64,000 bases of DNA from assembly GCA_028284045.1 (NCBI GenBank), contig JANQSN010000033.1, forward strand, positions 1 through 64,000. Direction: 5' to 3'. The stretch is from Alphaproteobacteria bacterium. Lineage in GTDB: Bacteria > Pseudomonadota > Alphaproteobacteria > DSM-16000 > Inquilinaceae. A program made the position numbers and the translations under genes. Shown here in pieces: positions 26,774-34,748 of the stretch. The notes under the pieces are model-generated. The model did no database searches. It was given only the letters and a program-made list of their open reading frames with translations, and had not been told where the DNA came from. Every line of letters starts with the position of its first letter. Within the stretch, counting starts at the first letter, position 1.

Positions 26774-27093
26774 GGTGTCTCTCCGCCCGCCGGATCGTCG
26801 GACCCCGCGATTCCGGCGCCGGCGCTTGCCGTCAGCCGCCGACGCAGACCGTCGTGTCGCCCGAGAAGCGGTGCCGGGCCGTCGCGAGGATCGCAGGAAC
26901 GCTCTGCCAGGCAGGTCGAGCGCCGGTGTCGGCGGGGCGCGCCGACCGGGTCCGGCAATGCTCTAGGCCGACCGACCCTGCCGATCAATACCCGTCTCGG
27001 GTCCGTTGCCGTCTCGGGCCGCCTGCCGTGTCGGGTCGCTTGCCGTGTCGGGTCGATGGCAGGCCGACGATGATGGCCGCCTGCCCGCCGTCC
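26774..27093. other. Intergenic gap between leuS and the DUF3576 gene
   Basis: This 320-bp stretch has no supportable gene. It contains a 17-bp tandem array (26994-27060) and the 10-mer AATGCTCTAG at 26957-26966, which also occurs at the edge of the palindromic element near 12607. Both flanking genes are leftward, so it would carry any promoter of leuS. Confidence 0.5.
26994..27060. repeat. Four-copy 17-bp tandem repeat
   Basis: Copies at 26994-27010, 27011-27027, 27028-27044 and 27045-27060 follow the pattern GTCTCGGGTCCGTTGCC. Changes occur mainly at positions 3 and 9-14, and the last copy is one base short. The copies diverge moderately, so this is an old or selected array between DUF3576 and leuS. 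Confidence 0.8.
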
Positions 27094-27720
27094 CTATTGT
27101 GAGGCCGCCAGCACCCGCAGTTCGCGCGCCCGGGCCAGAATGGCGTCCTCCAGCGCGCGCACCGCGCCCGGCTCCACCGCGCCGTCCATCCACTGGCCGG
27201 CATCGTCGCGGATCTGGCGGAACAAGGCGACGCGGATCCCGTCGGAACGCAGCTCCCGCCCGAGAATGAAGACATTCGCCTTGAACCGTTCCGTCGGGCT
27301 GCCGGAGGGCGACCACCAGTCGGTGATGATCACCCCGCCGAACGGGTCGGGCGTTCCGTCGAGCGGCATGAAGGCGACGGTGTCCAGCGAGGCGCGCCAC
27401 AGGAAGCTGTTGACCCCGATCCCGCCGCCATCCAGCGCCGCCGCATCCCGGTCGCTGTCGCCGCCGAGCAGGCTGATGCCGCCATCGCCGCCGAAGACGC
27501 TGCTGTCGGGTGCATTGCGGCTTGCCCGGCTTCCGACATCGTCGGGTTCGTCCAACACCGGTTCGGCGTTGCCGCACGCTGCCAGCGCGCACATCACGAT
27601 TCCGGACACAAGACCGCGCCGCCACGCCCGGGCGTTCCATGATCCGGCGGACCACCCACGATCCCGATCCGATCGCGTCACGCCCGTCGTCCTGCGCCGA
27701 TGAAGGAGAGCTTGTCTCAT
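27094..27720 (-). CDS. DUF3576 lipoprotein
   Basis: The product, up to 208 residues, has a hydrophobic segment ending in the lipobox LAAC (Cys about residue 49). The conserved DUF3576 core follows: GVNSFLWRASLDTVAFMPL, DPFGGVIITDWW and ERFKANVFILGREL. The family is alphaproteobacterial and found next to leuS-lptE; a role in the outer envelope is inferred from the lipobox and context. The ATG at 27720 gives an unusually long region before the signal core, so the GTG at 27681 may be the true start. Confidence 0.85.
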   Translation of the reverse strand: MRQALLHRRRTTGVTRSDRDRGWSAGSWNARAWRRGLVSGIVMCALAACGNAEPVLDEPDDVGSRASRNAPDSSVFGGDGGISLLGGDSDRDAAALDGGGIGVNSFLWRASLDTVAFMPLDGTPDPFGGVIITDWWSPSGSPTERFKANVFILGRELRSDGIRVALFRQIRDDAGQWMDGAVEPGAVRALEDAILARARELRVLAASQ

Positions 27721-28321
27721 CTGCCGACCTGTCTGTTCCCTCGCACCGATCGATCCGGCCCAACGGTCTCGACCCGTGGAGAAGGATCGCCTTCAAGAAG
27801 GCCCTCCCAAGAAGGTCCTTCAAGTGTGCGGCCTTCGGGCAGACGCGGGGACGCGACCATCCGCGGGTCCGGCGCCCCAATGCCACGCGCCCCTATGCCG
27901 GCACCACTATGCCAGCCCCACTATGGTTGTCCGGCACTGCCCGATGCAAACCCGGCGTTCGCAGAAGCCATGGCGTCGCACCGGACGTGCGGATCATGCC
28001 GCGGCGATCCCGCCGACCGGTGCGGTTTGCGTGAGGGCCTTAGCTTTGGGCGCCAGTCTATTGGCTTCCCGCGCGGTTGGCCAATGCTCCGGTGATCCGG
28101 CGGGGCTGCGCCGGCGGGCCGTCGGCCGGTGTGTTGCCGAGAGGCAACATCCGTGGCAGGAATGCCCTCACATCCGGCGCATGGTGTTGACCGGCCGTGG
28201 GTTTCGGCTCACTAAGGCTTGGTAACCTTTCCGGTATCCAGCGGGTCAACCGTTTGGAACGGCGCAAAGGTCCGACCGGTAAATCTGGGGAACAGCGGTC
28301 CTTATGTCAGGAGATACAATC
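27721..28321. other. Divergent regulatory gap before the porin gene
   Basis: No convincing gene is seen in these 600 bp, although several weak frames cross it. It separates the leftward DUF3576 gene from the rightward porin and should carry both promoters. Small inverted repeats occur: GCCTTC-AA-GAAGGC (27789-27802), GAAGG-T-CCTTC (27811-27821), and ATTGGC/GCCAAT at 28060-28085. TTGACC at 28187-28192 is a possible porin -35 with a poor -10. The porin ribosome-binding site AGGAG is at 28309-28313. Confidence 0.5.
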
Positions 28322-29599
28322 ATGAAGAAGACGCTGCTGGCCACGACGTCGATCGTGGCGGTGGGTCTCGCCTCTGCAGGGGCGCAGGCTCAGTGGGATG
28401 TGAATGTCGGTGGCTCGATGAGCCAGTGGTTCGTGGGTGTCGGGCAGGATGTGCCGGGCCACAACTCGACGCATGTCAACGGCAACACCGAAATCCAGTT
28501 CGACGCGCGCAACGTGCTGGACAACGGCCTGACCTTCGGCGTGAAGGTCGAGCTGGAAGGCGACTCCTTCGCCCGCGGTGCCTTCGTCGACGAGTCGGTT
28601 CTGTTCATTCAGAGCCCCGACTACGGCCGGTTCGAGATCGGCATGGAAGACAGCGCCGGCAAGCAGATGTTGATCACCGGTCCGTCGGTGGGCTTCGCCG
28701 CGAACTCCGGCACCTGGACGGACTTCGTGATTCCGTACCTGACCGCCGGCTTCATCGGCAACTCGCCCGCCTACACGACCCTGCAGTCGGCCGGCGGTGA
28801 CAGCGACGATCCGAAGATCACGTACTACACGCCGCGGGTCAGCGGGTTCCAGTTCGGCATCTCCTACACGCCGGACACGGCCGCGGGTGGCACCAACGCC
28901 AACTTCATCGGCGCCGGCGGCGGTGGCATCAGCTACCTGCACGGTGTCGACGGCGGCATCAACTACGTCGGTAGCTTCGGCCCGGTCGACGTTTCGGCAT
29001 CGGGTGGTCTGTTCTGGGCGTCGGGTCCGTCGGGCCAGGTCGGCGCCTTGGTCGACAGGACGACCAACAACAACTGGTCGGCGGCGACGAGCCTGTCGGA
29101 TGACTTCTTCTCCTGGAACGTCGGTGCGTCCGTCGGCTACGCCGGGTTCACCCTCGGCGGCTCGTATGTTTCCGTCGAGTCCGGTCAGCGGGCGATCGTG
29201 ACGGCCGGTCCGGGCGCTGGCACCACCGGTAACTTCGGTGTTGCCGCTCCCGTGGTCGCGACCAACGAGGGCGATGGCTGGGAAGTCGGCCTGAGCTACG
29301 AGCAGGGCCCCTGGGCGTTCGGCGTCAGCTACTTCACGGGCGTGCAGGAAGGCGTGATCCTCAATCCGGATCGCGACTTCACGCAGAGCGTGACGGGCGG
29401 CGTCAGCTACACGCTGGCCCCGGGCGTCAACGTCCTGGCGTCGATCGGCTTCGTGGAGTCGGATTCGGAGTTCGTGTCGGGCGGCACCTTCGGCGGTGTC
29501 CCGGCGGGCACCACCGGCACGACGACCACGACCGGTTTCCCGGCCACGGATGACAACTCCGGCGTCTACGGCGGTGTTGGCTTCGCGCTGAGCTTCTAA
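28322..29599 (+). CDS. Outer-membrane porin
   Basis: The 425-residue protein has a clear signal peptide (MKKTLLATTSIVAVGLASAGAQA). Alternating beta-strand sequence follows, ending in a phenylalanine (FALSF), as expected for a trimeric general porin. The N-terminal mature part (WDVNVGGSMSQWF) and FEIGMEDSAGKQM match Gram-negative porin family patterns. A Thr/Gly-rich loop near residue 400 is probably extracellular. AGGAG lies 8 nt before the ATG and a strong terminator follows, both consistent with high expression as a single-gene transcript. Confidence 0.92.
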   Translation: MKKTLLATTSIVAVGLASAGAQAQWDVNVGGSMSQWFVGVGQDVPGHNSTHVNGNTEIQFDARNVLDNGLTFGVKVELEGDSFARGAFVDESVLFIQSPDYGRFEIGMEDSAGKQMLITGPSVGFAANSGTWTDFVIPYLTAGFIGNSPAYTTLQSAGGDSDDPKITYYTPRVSGFQFGISYTPDTAAGGTNANFIGAGGGGISYLHGVDGGINYVGSFGPVDVSASGGLFWASGPSGQVGALVDRTTNNNWSAATSLSDDFFSWNVGASVGYAGFTLGGSYVSVESGQRAIVTAGPGAGTTGNFGVAAPVVATNEGDGWEVGLSYEQGPWAFGVSYFTGVQEGVILNPDRDFTQSVTGGVSYTLAPGVNVLASIGFVESDSEFVSGGTFGGVPAGTTGTTTTTGFPATDDNSGVYGGVGFALSF

Positions 29600-29630
29600 G
29601 TTCAAAAGAACGGCACGGGCTGTACTGGAG

Positions 29631-29664
29631 AGGCTGGGGCGAAAGCCCCAGCCTTTCTTTTTTT
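29631..29664 (+). terminator. Rho-independent terminator of the porin gene
   Basis: A perfect 10-bp stem AGGCTGGGGC/GCCCCAGCCT closes a GAAA tetraloop and runs into a T-rich tract (TTTCTTTTTTT). It starts 31 bp after the porin stop. Confidence 0.95.
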
Positions 29665-29815
29665 GGCTGTCGGCGACCGGCGACAGGGCAGGCCGCCAAT
29701 GGAACGCCGGCGTGTGCCTTGAACACCGTTCCCACGCCGGCGGGAACCTTGTCGCTTCAAGCGGTTGGAGATACCCCCTTCGCGGTGATGACGGGGGCGT
29801 TTCTCAGCGGCCAGC

Positions 29816-30088
29816 CTATGTCTGATCGATGCACCGATAGATCAGACTGCGGTCGGACACCGCATGCAGCAGGGGGAAGGTCTGGATCGGGCAGGACATC
29901 CGGGCCAGGCTGCCGGCTCGGGCCTGCGGGACTCCCGGCGGCAAGGTGATCGTCACCATGTCGGGATAGGGCGTGCGGGTCTCGACGACCGGTGCCGCTG
30001 TCGGATGGCCGGACGGCCCGGCGGCGCAAGCGGCCAGCATCAACAGGCCGACCCCGCACGTGCCCAGCCGCGCGATGCGGAATGTCAT
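29816..30088 (-). CDS. Small hypothetical lipoprotein
   Basis: This 90-residue gene is found inside a longer, unlikely leftward frame. ATG 30088 has a perfect AAGGAGG 9 nt upstream (30098-30104). The product has a signal peptide MTFRIARLGTCGVGLLMLAAC with a lipobox cysteine at residue 21, and then a short mature domain with two more cysteines (SCPIQTF, YRCIDQT) that could form a disulfide. No family is recognised. It faces the porin terminator and is divergent from the first sulfotransferase gene. Confidence 0.75.
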   Translation of the reverse strand: MTFRIARLGTCGVGLLMLAACAAGPSGHPTAAPVVETRTPYPDMVTITLPPGVPQARAGSLARMSCPIQTFPLLHAVSDRSLIYRCIDQT

Positions 30089-30298
30089 GATACCGGTCCT
30101 CCTTGGCCTGGGCGAACGTGGGAACGAGCGATCGACACCCCACCGTCGGCCCACGGGCCGGCGGTGCCGCGATCGCAGCCGGGCCTTCGACGGCCGGCAT
30201 CGCAACCGTGCTACGACTTGACGTGAGCCCGCCGCACCGCCGATGCAAGATCGGCCGTATGTCGCAAGCACCAAGGCCGACAAAGTGGGGAAAGACAG

Positions 30299-31150
30299 AT
30301 GGGAATCGTCTGGCTGGCGTCCTATCCCAAGTCCGGCAACACCTGGGTCCGCGCCTTCCTGGCCAACCTGTTCACCAATCCGGAAACGCCTGTACCGGTC
30401 AACCGGCTGCCCAACTTCGTGCGGGCGGACCATGTGGCGGCGCATTACGAGACGGTATCCGGCAAGCCGTTCACCCAGCTCACCGATGCGGAGATCCACC
30501 AGCTCAGGCCACAGGTCCAGCGCCACCTGGCGTCCTCCAGCGACAAGACGATCTTCTGCAAGACGCATAACGCGCTGACGACGCTGGACGGTCTGCCCAC
30601 CATCGACCCCGAGGTCACCCAGGGGGTCATCTACGTCATCCGCAACCCGCTGGATGTCTGCCTGTCCTATGCGGACCACTACGGCCTGGATGTCGAGAAG
30701 GCGTCCTGGGCCCTATGCGCGCCGACCAACCGGATCATGACGGAGCCGACCACCGCCTTCCAGGTCCTGGGCAGTTGGAGCGATCATGTGCGAAGCTGGA
30801 TCCTGCCGCCGCGCATGCCGCATCATGTGATGCGCTATGAGGACATGATCGCCAAGCCGGTCGATACCTTCCGCGCGCTCGCGACCTTCCTCGGCCTGCC
30901 CGACGACCGCGAGCGCCTGAAGAAGGCGATCGCTTTCAGCCGTTTCGACACTCTGCGCCGTCTGGAGGCGGCGGACGGTTTCGTCGAACGGTCGCCGCAT
31001 TCCCGGCGCTTCTTCCGCAGCGGCAAGGTCGGCCAGTGGCGGCGCAAGCTGACCGGGCCCCAGATCGACCGGTTGGTCGACCAGCACCGCGACGTGATGC
31101 GCCAGTTCGGCTATCTCGACGCGAGCGATCGTATCGCGCGATCCTCTTAG
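30299..31150 (+). CDS. Sulfotransferase domain protein 1
   Basis: The 283-residue product is a cytosolic-type PAPS-dependent sulfotransferase. The 5'-phosphosulfate loop YPKSGNTW is at residues 9-16. The KTHNA segment with a likely catalytic histidine, the 3'-phosphate motif IRNPLDVCLSY and a C-terminal FRSGKVGQW (family RKGxxGDW) follow. The acceptor is unknown; small alcohols or surface glycans are typical. It lies 61 bp before a close paralogue and together they form an accessory pair after the porin. Confidence 0.88.
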   Translation: MGIVWLASYPKSGNTWVRAFLANLFTNPETPVPVNRLPNFVRADHVAAHYETVSGKPFTQLTDAEIHQLRPQVQRHLASSSDKTIFCKTHNALTTLDGLPTIDPEVTQGVIYVIRNPLDVCLSYADHYGLDVEKASWALCAPTNRIMTEPTTAFQVLGSWSDHVRSWILPPRMPHHVMRYEDMIAKPVDTFRALATFLGLPDDRERLKKAIAFSRFDTLRRLEAADGFVERSPHSRRFFRSGKVGQWRRKLTGPQIDRLVDQHRDVMRQFGYLDASDRIARSS

Positions 31151-31211
31151 CAGGCTGCTAGGAAACGCGAGATTTGGCCCTGAACGTCATTCCCGCGAAG
31201 GAGACTTTGTC

Positions 31212-32060
31212 TTGGGGGGCATCTGCTGGCTCGCCTCGTTCCCGAAATCGGGCAATACCTGGGTGCGGCTGTTTCTGGCCAATCTGTTCGCCAATCTTCC
31301 CAAGCCGGTGAACATCAACACGCTGAAGAACTTCACCTTCGGCGACAATCGCGGCGATCTGTTCGAGCAGGTGGCCGGCCGGCCGCTGGCCGACCTGTCG
31401 ATGCAGGAGATCAACGCGCTGCGGCCCCGGGTCCACCGGTTCATCGCCAACGCCCGGCCGGAGACGATCTTCGTCAAGACCCATCAGGCGATCGGCTTCG
31501 TCGACGGCGTCGCGACCATTACGCCGGCGGTGACCCAGGGCGCCGTCTACATCATCCGCAACCCGCTGGACACGCTGGTTTCCTACGCCAGCCATGTCGG
31601 CGCGTCGCTGGAAGAGGCGGTCCGCCACCTGGCCGATCCGGACAATCGGCTGGAAGGCGGCTCCATCTCCACCTTCTCGATGCTGACCTCCTGGTCCAAT
31701 CATGTCCGCTCCTGGGTCGATGCGCCGGGGCTGAAGCCGCATGTCATGCGCTACGAGGACATGGCGCAGGATCCGAAAGGGACCTTCGCGGCGTTCTGCC
31801 GCTTCCTCGGCCTGCCCGACGACCGCAAGCGTCAGGACAAGGCAATCCGGTTCACGGCCTTCGATACGCTGCGCGATCAGGAGGCGCGGTTGGGCTTCCG
31901 GGAGCGGCCGCCGACCTCCGAGGTGTTCTTCCGCAAGGGCAAGGTCGGCTCCTGGCGCGACGAGTTGCCGGCGACGCTGGCCGAACAGGTGATCGCCGAC
32001 CACCGCGAGGTCATGCAGCGTTTCGGCTATCTCAACCCGGACGGCTCGCCGATCTACTGA
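31212..32060 (+). CDS. Sulfotransferase domain protein 2
   Basis: This 282-residue paralogue of the preceding gene shares the same layout: FPKSGNTW near residues 10-17, KTHQA, IRNPLDTLVSY and FRKGKVGSW. The last is closer to the canonical RKGxxGDW than in copy 1. The two products align over their whole length, which points to a tandem duplication followed by divergence. The start is a TTG at 31212 directly before GGICWLASFPKSG; no ATG is available near it. yggS follows by 33 bp. Confidence 0.88.
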   Translation: MGGICWLASFPKSGNTWVRLFLANLFANLPKPVNINTLKNFTFGDNRGDLFEQVAGRPLADLSMQEINALRPRVHRFIANARPETIFVKTHQAIGFVDGVATITPAVTQGAVYIIRNPLDTLVSYASHVGASLEEAVRHLADPDNRLEGGSISTFSMLTSWSNHVRSWVDAPGLKPHVMRYEDMAQDPKGTFAAFCRFLGLPDDRKRQDKAIRFTAFDTLRDQEARLGFRERPPTSEVFFRKGKVGSWRDELPATLAEQVIADHREVMQRFGYLNPDGSPIY

Positions 32061-32093
32061 TCGGGCCGGCGGATGAGAGGAGAGCGCCTTTCC

Positions 32094-32789
32094 ATGGGTA
32101 TAGACATGGGGTCGCCGGCCCAAGCGGTCGCGCAGGCCCTGACGGAGATCCGGGCGCGCATGGATCGCGCCGCGACGATGGTCGGTCGCCCGGCCGGAGC
32201 GGTGACCTTGGTGGCCGTCGCCAAGCGCCAGCCCGCACCCCGCATCGATGCGGCGCTGGCCGCCGGTCACCATGTCTATGGCGAGAACCGCGTCCAGGAA
32301 GCCCAGCAGCGCTGGCGCGATCGCCGGGAAATCCATCCAGCCCTTCGGCTTCACCTGGTCGGCCCGCTGCAGACCAACAAGGTGCGTGACGCCGTCGCCC
32401 TGTTCGACGTGATCGAGACCGTCGACCGGCCGCGCCTGGTCGCTGCCCTGTCGGAGGAAATGGCCCGATCCGGCCGCCGGCCCGATTGCCTGATCCAGGT
32501 GAACACCGGGGCGGAGCCGCAGAAGCACGGCGTCCTCGCCGCCGATCTCCCCGATCTCTTGCGCACCGCGACGGAGGAAGCGGGGTTGCCGATCGCCGGC
32601 CTGATGTGCATTCCCCCGGCCGACCAGCCGGCAGCGCCCCATTTCGCCCTTTTGGCGGAGCTCGCCGCGGCGCATGACCTGTCCATCCTCTCGATGGGCA
32701 TGAGCGCCGACTACGAGACCGCCATCCATCAGGGCGCGACCCATGTCCGGGTCGGCAGTGCCCTGTTTGGCGCAAGGGAAGCGCTCTAG
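32094..32789 (+). CDS. PLP-homeostasis protein, YggS family
   Basis: YggS/PROSC proteins bind pyridoxal 5'-phosphate in a TIM barrel, have no known catalytic activity and keep PLP levels balanced. The 231-residue product shows VAVAKRQP with the PLP lysine, GENRVQEA, HLVGPLQTNK, GLMCIPP and the phosphate-binding SMGMSADYETAI. ATG 32094 is preceded by AGGAG about 11 nt upstream. A GTG/ATG start at 32073 would place the same AGGAG inside the coding region, so I prefer 32094. Confidence 0.92.
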   Translation: MGIDMGSPAQAVAQALTEIRARMDRAATMVGRPAGAVTLVAVAKRQPAPRIDAALAAGHHVYGENRVQEAQQRWRDRREIHPALRLHLVGPLQTNKVRDAVALFDVIETVDRPRLVAALSEEMARSGRRPDCLIQVNTGAEPQKHGVLAADLPDLLRTATEEAGLPIAGLMCIPPADQPAAPHFALLAELAAAHDLSILSMGMSADYETAIHQGATHVRVGSALFGAREAL

Positions 32790-33319
32790 TCGGACCGAAT
32801 GTCCAGGACTGATCCGAGGCCGGCCGCGGCGACGATCGTCCGCAGGACGTCCAGCGCAACCGCGACGCAGCCGGCGGTCGGCCGCCCGTCGAGGTCCGCG
32901 ACATGCAAGAAGACCGCGCTACCGGCGCCGGCGACGACCGGGTCGTCGTTGTGGCCCAGCACCACCACCAAGTCGTAGAGCCCGTCGTCGCGCCACATCC
33001 GCTCATGCCCGGCGGGGAACGGCAGCCGCACCGGGCGGTTGTAGTCCGGATGGTCCGGGTCGTCGCACCAGCCGTCCGCCGGATCGAGCGCGTCGACCGG
33101 CAGGCCGCTCGGGGGTGCGGACAGGCGGTCGGGACGGTAGAGCACCCGGCGCAGCGGCCAGACCCCGACCGGCGTCCGCCCGTCGCCCTCCCGCTTGGCC
33201 ACGGCGGCGCCGGTCCGGCCCAGAAGGCAGGCCGCAGAGCCGCCCGACCAGTCGAGGCGTCCACGCGGGTCATCGCCATTGGCCGTGACGGTCAAGCAAA
33301 GCGCGGCAGGCCCCGTCAT
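32786..33319 (-). CDS. L,D-transpeptidase family protein (YkuD-like)
   Basis: The 177-residue product from ATG 33319 carries the L,D-transpeptidase catalytic pattern H-x-n-GC: FLHVADLDGRPTAGCVAV, with the nucleophilic cysteine in AGCV. The N-terminal part has GRTPVGVWPL, as in other YkuD-like proteins. There is no signal peptide in this frame, so a cytosolic or non-classically exported form, or a wrong start, is possible. It overlaps the 3' end of yggS by 4 bp in convergent orientation. Confidence 0.82.
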   Translation of the reverse strand: MTGPAALCLTVTANGDDPRGRLDWSGGSAACLLGRTGAAVAKREGDGRTPVGVWPLRRVLYRPDRLSAPPSGLPVDALDPADGWCDDPDHPDYNRPVRLPFPAGHERMWRDDGLYDLVVVLGHNDDPVVAGAGSAVFLHVADLDGRPTAGCVAVALDVLRTIVAAAGLGSVLDIRSD

Positions 33320-33363
33320 CCCGCCCCCTCCGATCGCCCGGCGCTTGCCGTCGGCGGCCAAAG

Positions 33364-33533
33364 CCCTCCCCCTTGATGGGGGAGGGTTGGGAGGGGGTGA
33401 TCGTGTCGTTGAATGAGGCGGATGAGGAAACGTCCTATCGAGGGGACGATCGGGCAGGCGCAAGCATTGCGATGCAAGACGCGCCAGCGTCGCCATCACC
33501 CCCACCCGAACCCTCCCCCATCAAGGGGGAGGG
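33364..33533. repeat. 170-bp intergenic element with 38-bp terminal inverted repeats
   Basis: The left end (33364-33401) starts CCCTCCCCCTTGATGGGGG. The right end (33495-33533) is its near-exact complement, with one indel and two substitutions. The 93 bp between them have no coding capacity. Similar G-rich CCCTCCCC...GGGGGTGA repeats are common between genes in alphaproteobacteria, so a MITE-like or dispersed palindromic repeat is likely. Confidence 0.8.
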
Positions 33534-33558
33534 GCTGTGAACGTCGAGCCGGTCGCTG

Positions 33559-34557
33559 CTAGTAGGCTACCGGGATCCCGCCGGGCCGCAAGGGGTTGGT
33601 CAGACCAGGCGCCGCGGGAACACCGGCCGGCTGGCTCTGTCCGGCAATCCGGGGCGCGATGCCCCCAGCCGATGCGCCGGTGCGCTGTCCGGTCTCGTAC
33701 GCCTCCACGGCGGCGGCCATCGCCACCGGCGAGGCGGTGGCCGGCGCGGATCGCCCGGTGCCCGGCCGAACGGTCGGCCAGCCGGCGAAGGCGCCGGCAT
33801 CCGCCACCGACCCCGGTGTCGGTCGGCTGCCGGGCGGGATCGGCGCCGCCGGCGGTTGCTGCGGTCGGTCGGCCGTTGACACCGGTGCCGCACCCGTCGG
33901 CGGCGGCAATCCGCCGGAGGCGAGCGCCATCAAGGCGGCATCGAGACGGGAATCGATGGCGATCGGCCCGGTGGCCGCCGCCGCCGATGCGACCGGCGCG
34001 GCCGCAGCACCGGCCAAGGCGGCACCCTGTCCCGAGGCGGGCGCCGGACCCGAGGCGGGCGCCGGGCCGGCCACCACCGATGCAGCCGCCCCGGCATCCG
34101 CCGTCGAGGCGGCGGGCGGGCTGGCGGCGGGTGTCGCGTCGGCGAGCACACCGCTCGGCGTCACCTGGCGGCCCAGGTCTTCGCCCGTCACCATGGCGAC
34201 GGCCGTGGCCCCGAAATCGCGACCTGTGTCCCGCTCGAAGGCCGCTTCCGCCGCGCCGATGACCATCCCCATGGGGCCGCCATAGAGAAGGCCGCCCATG
34301 ATGCGGCCGGCAGGGCTCAGCTCATCCCCGGTCAGCTCGCGATAGGCGATGTTGACCAGCGGGATGTGTTGCAGCGGGTTCACCACGTCGACCAGGTCGG
34401 CGAAGGTCGTCTGCTGCTCCGGCGGCAGGTCCTGCCAGACCTGGGCCCGCTCGCGCGTCGTGACCGGCGGGTGATAGGGCGGGTTGCGCAGCCGCCAGCG
34501 CTCTTGCGGATCGTCTGGCCACATGGCGGCGTCCATGTAGGCGGCGCTGTGGGACAT
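33559..34557 (-). CDS. Hypothetical protein with conserved N-terminal domain and Pro/Ala-rich tail
   Basis: The 332-residue product has two parts. Residues 1-130 contain a conserved-looking block: LVDVVNPLQHIPLVNIAYRE, then TGDELSPAGR and a glycine-rich amphipathic stretch GGLLYGGPMGMVIGAAEAAF. Similar blocks occur in other alphaproteobacterial hypothetical proteins. Residues 150-332 are low-complexity Ala/Pro/Gly, probably disordered. No signal peptide is seen. AGGAG lies about 9 nt before ATG 34557. The function is unknown; the glycine-rich stretch might associate with membranes. Confidence 0.72.
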   Translation of the reverse strand: MSHSAAYMDAAMWPDDPQERWRLRNPPYHPPVTTRERAQVWQDLPPEQQTTFADLVDVVNPLQHIPLVNIAYRELTGDELSPAGRIMGGLLYGGPMGMVIGAAEAAFERDTGRDFGATAVAMVTGEDLGRQVTPSGVLADATPAASPPAASTADAGAAASVVAGPAPASGPAPASGQGAALAGAAAAPVASAAAATGPIAIDSRLDAALMALASGGLPPPTGAAPVSTADRPQQPPAAPIPPGSRPTPGSVADAGAFAGWPTVRPGTGRSAPATASPVAMAAAVEAYETGQRTGASAGGIAPRIAGQSQPAGVPAAPGLTNPLRPGGIPVAY

Positions 34558-34748
34558 CGGACCATCTCCTCTTCGTGCTGAGGAGGAACGATGCAACGTC
34601 CGTGCCAGCGTATCCGCGCGCGGTCCGCCCGCCGCCGCCGGTCGTCGCCGGCATCGGATCGCCGATCCGGCACCCCTGTCTTGCCGGGCGGGCTCGCGCC
34701 TTGCCCGGCAGATCCTGCCCATCGGCAGGGGGGCGGATGGCGCCGGGG

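Noticed and set aside
27776-28225. Rightward 149-codon frame before the porin
   Set aside because: Frames in all phases overlap here, codon pattern is poor and no ribosome-binding site or domain is seen; treated as promoter DNA.
29757-30248. Leftward 163-codon frame overlapping the small lipoprotein
   Set aside because: The adjacent frame has the lipobox, stop and AAGGAGG in register; this one is Arg/Pro-rich shadow.
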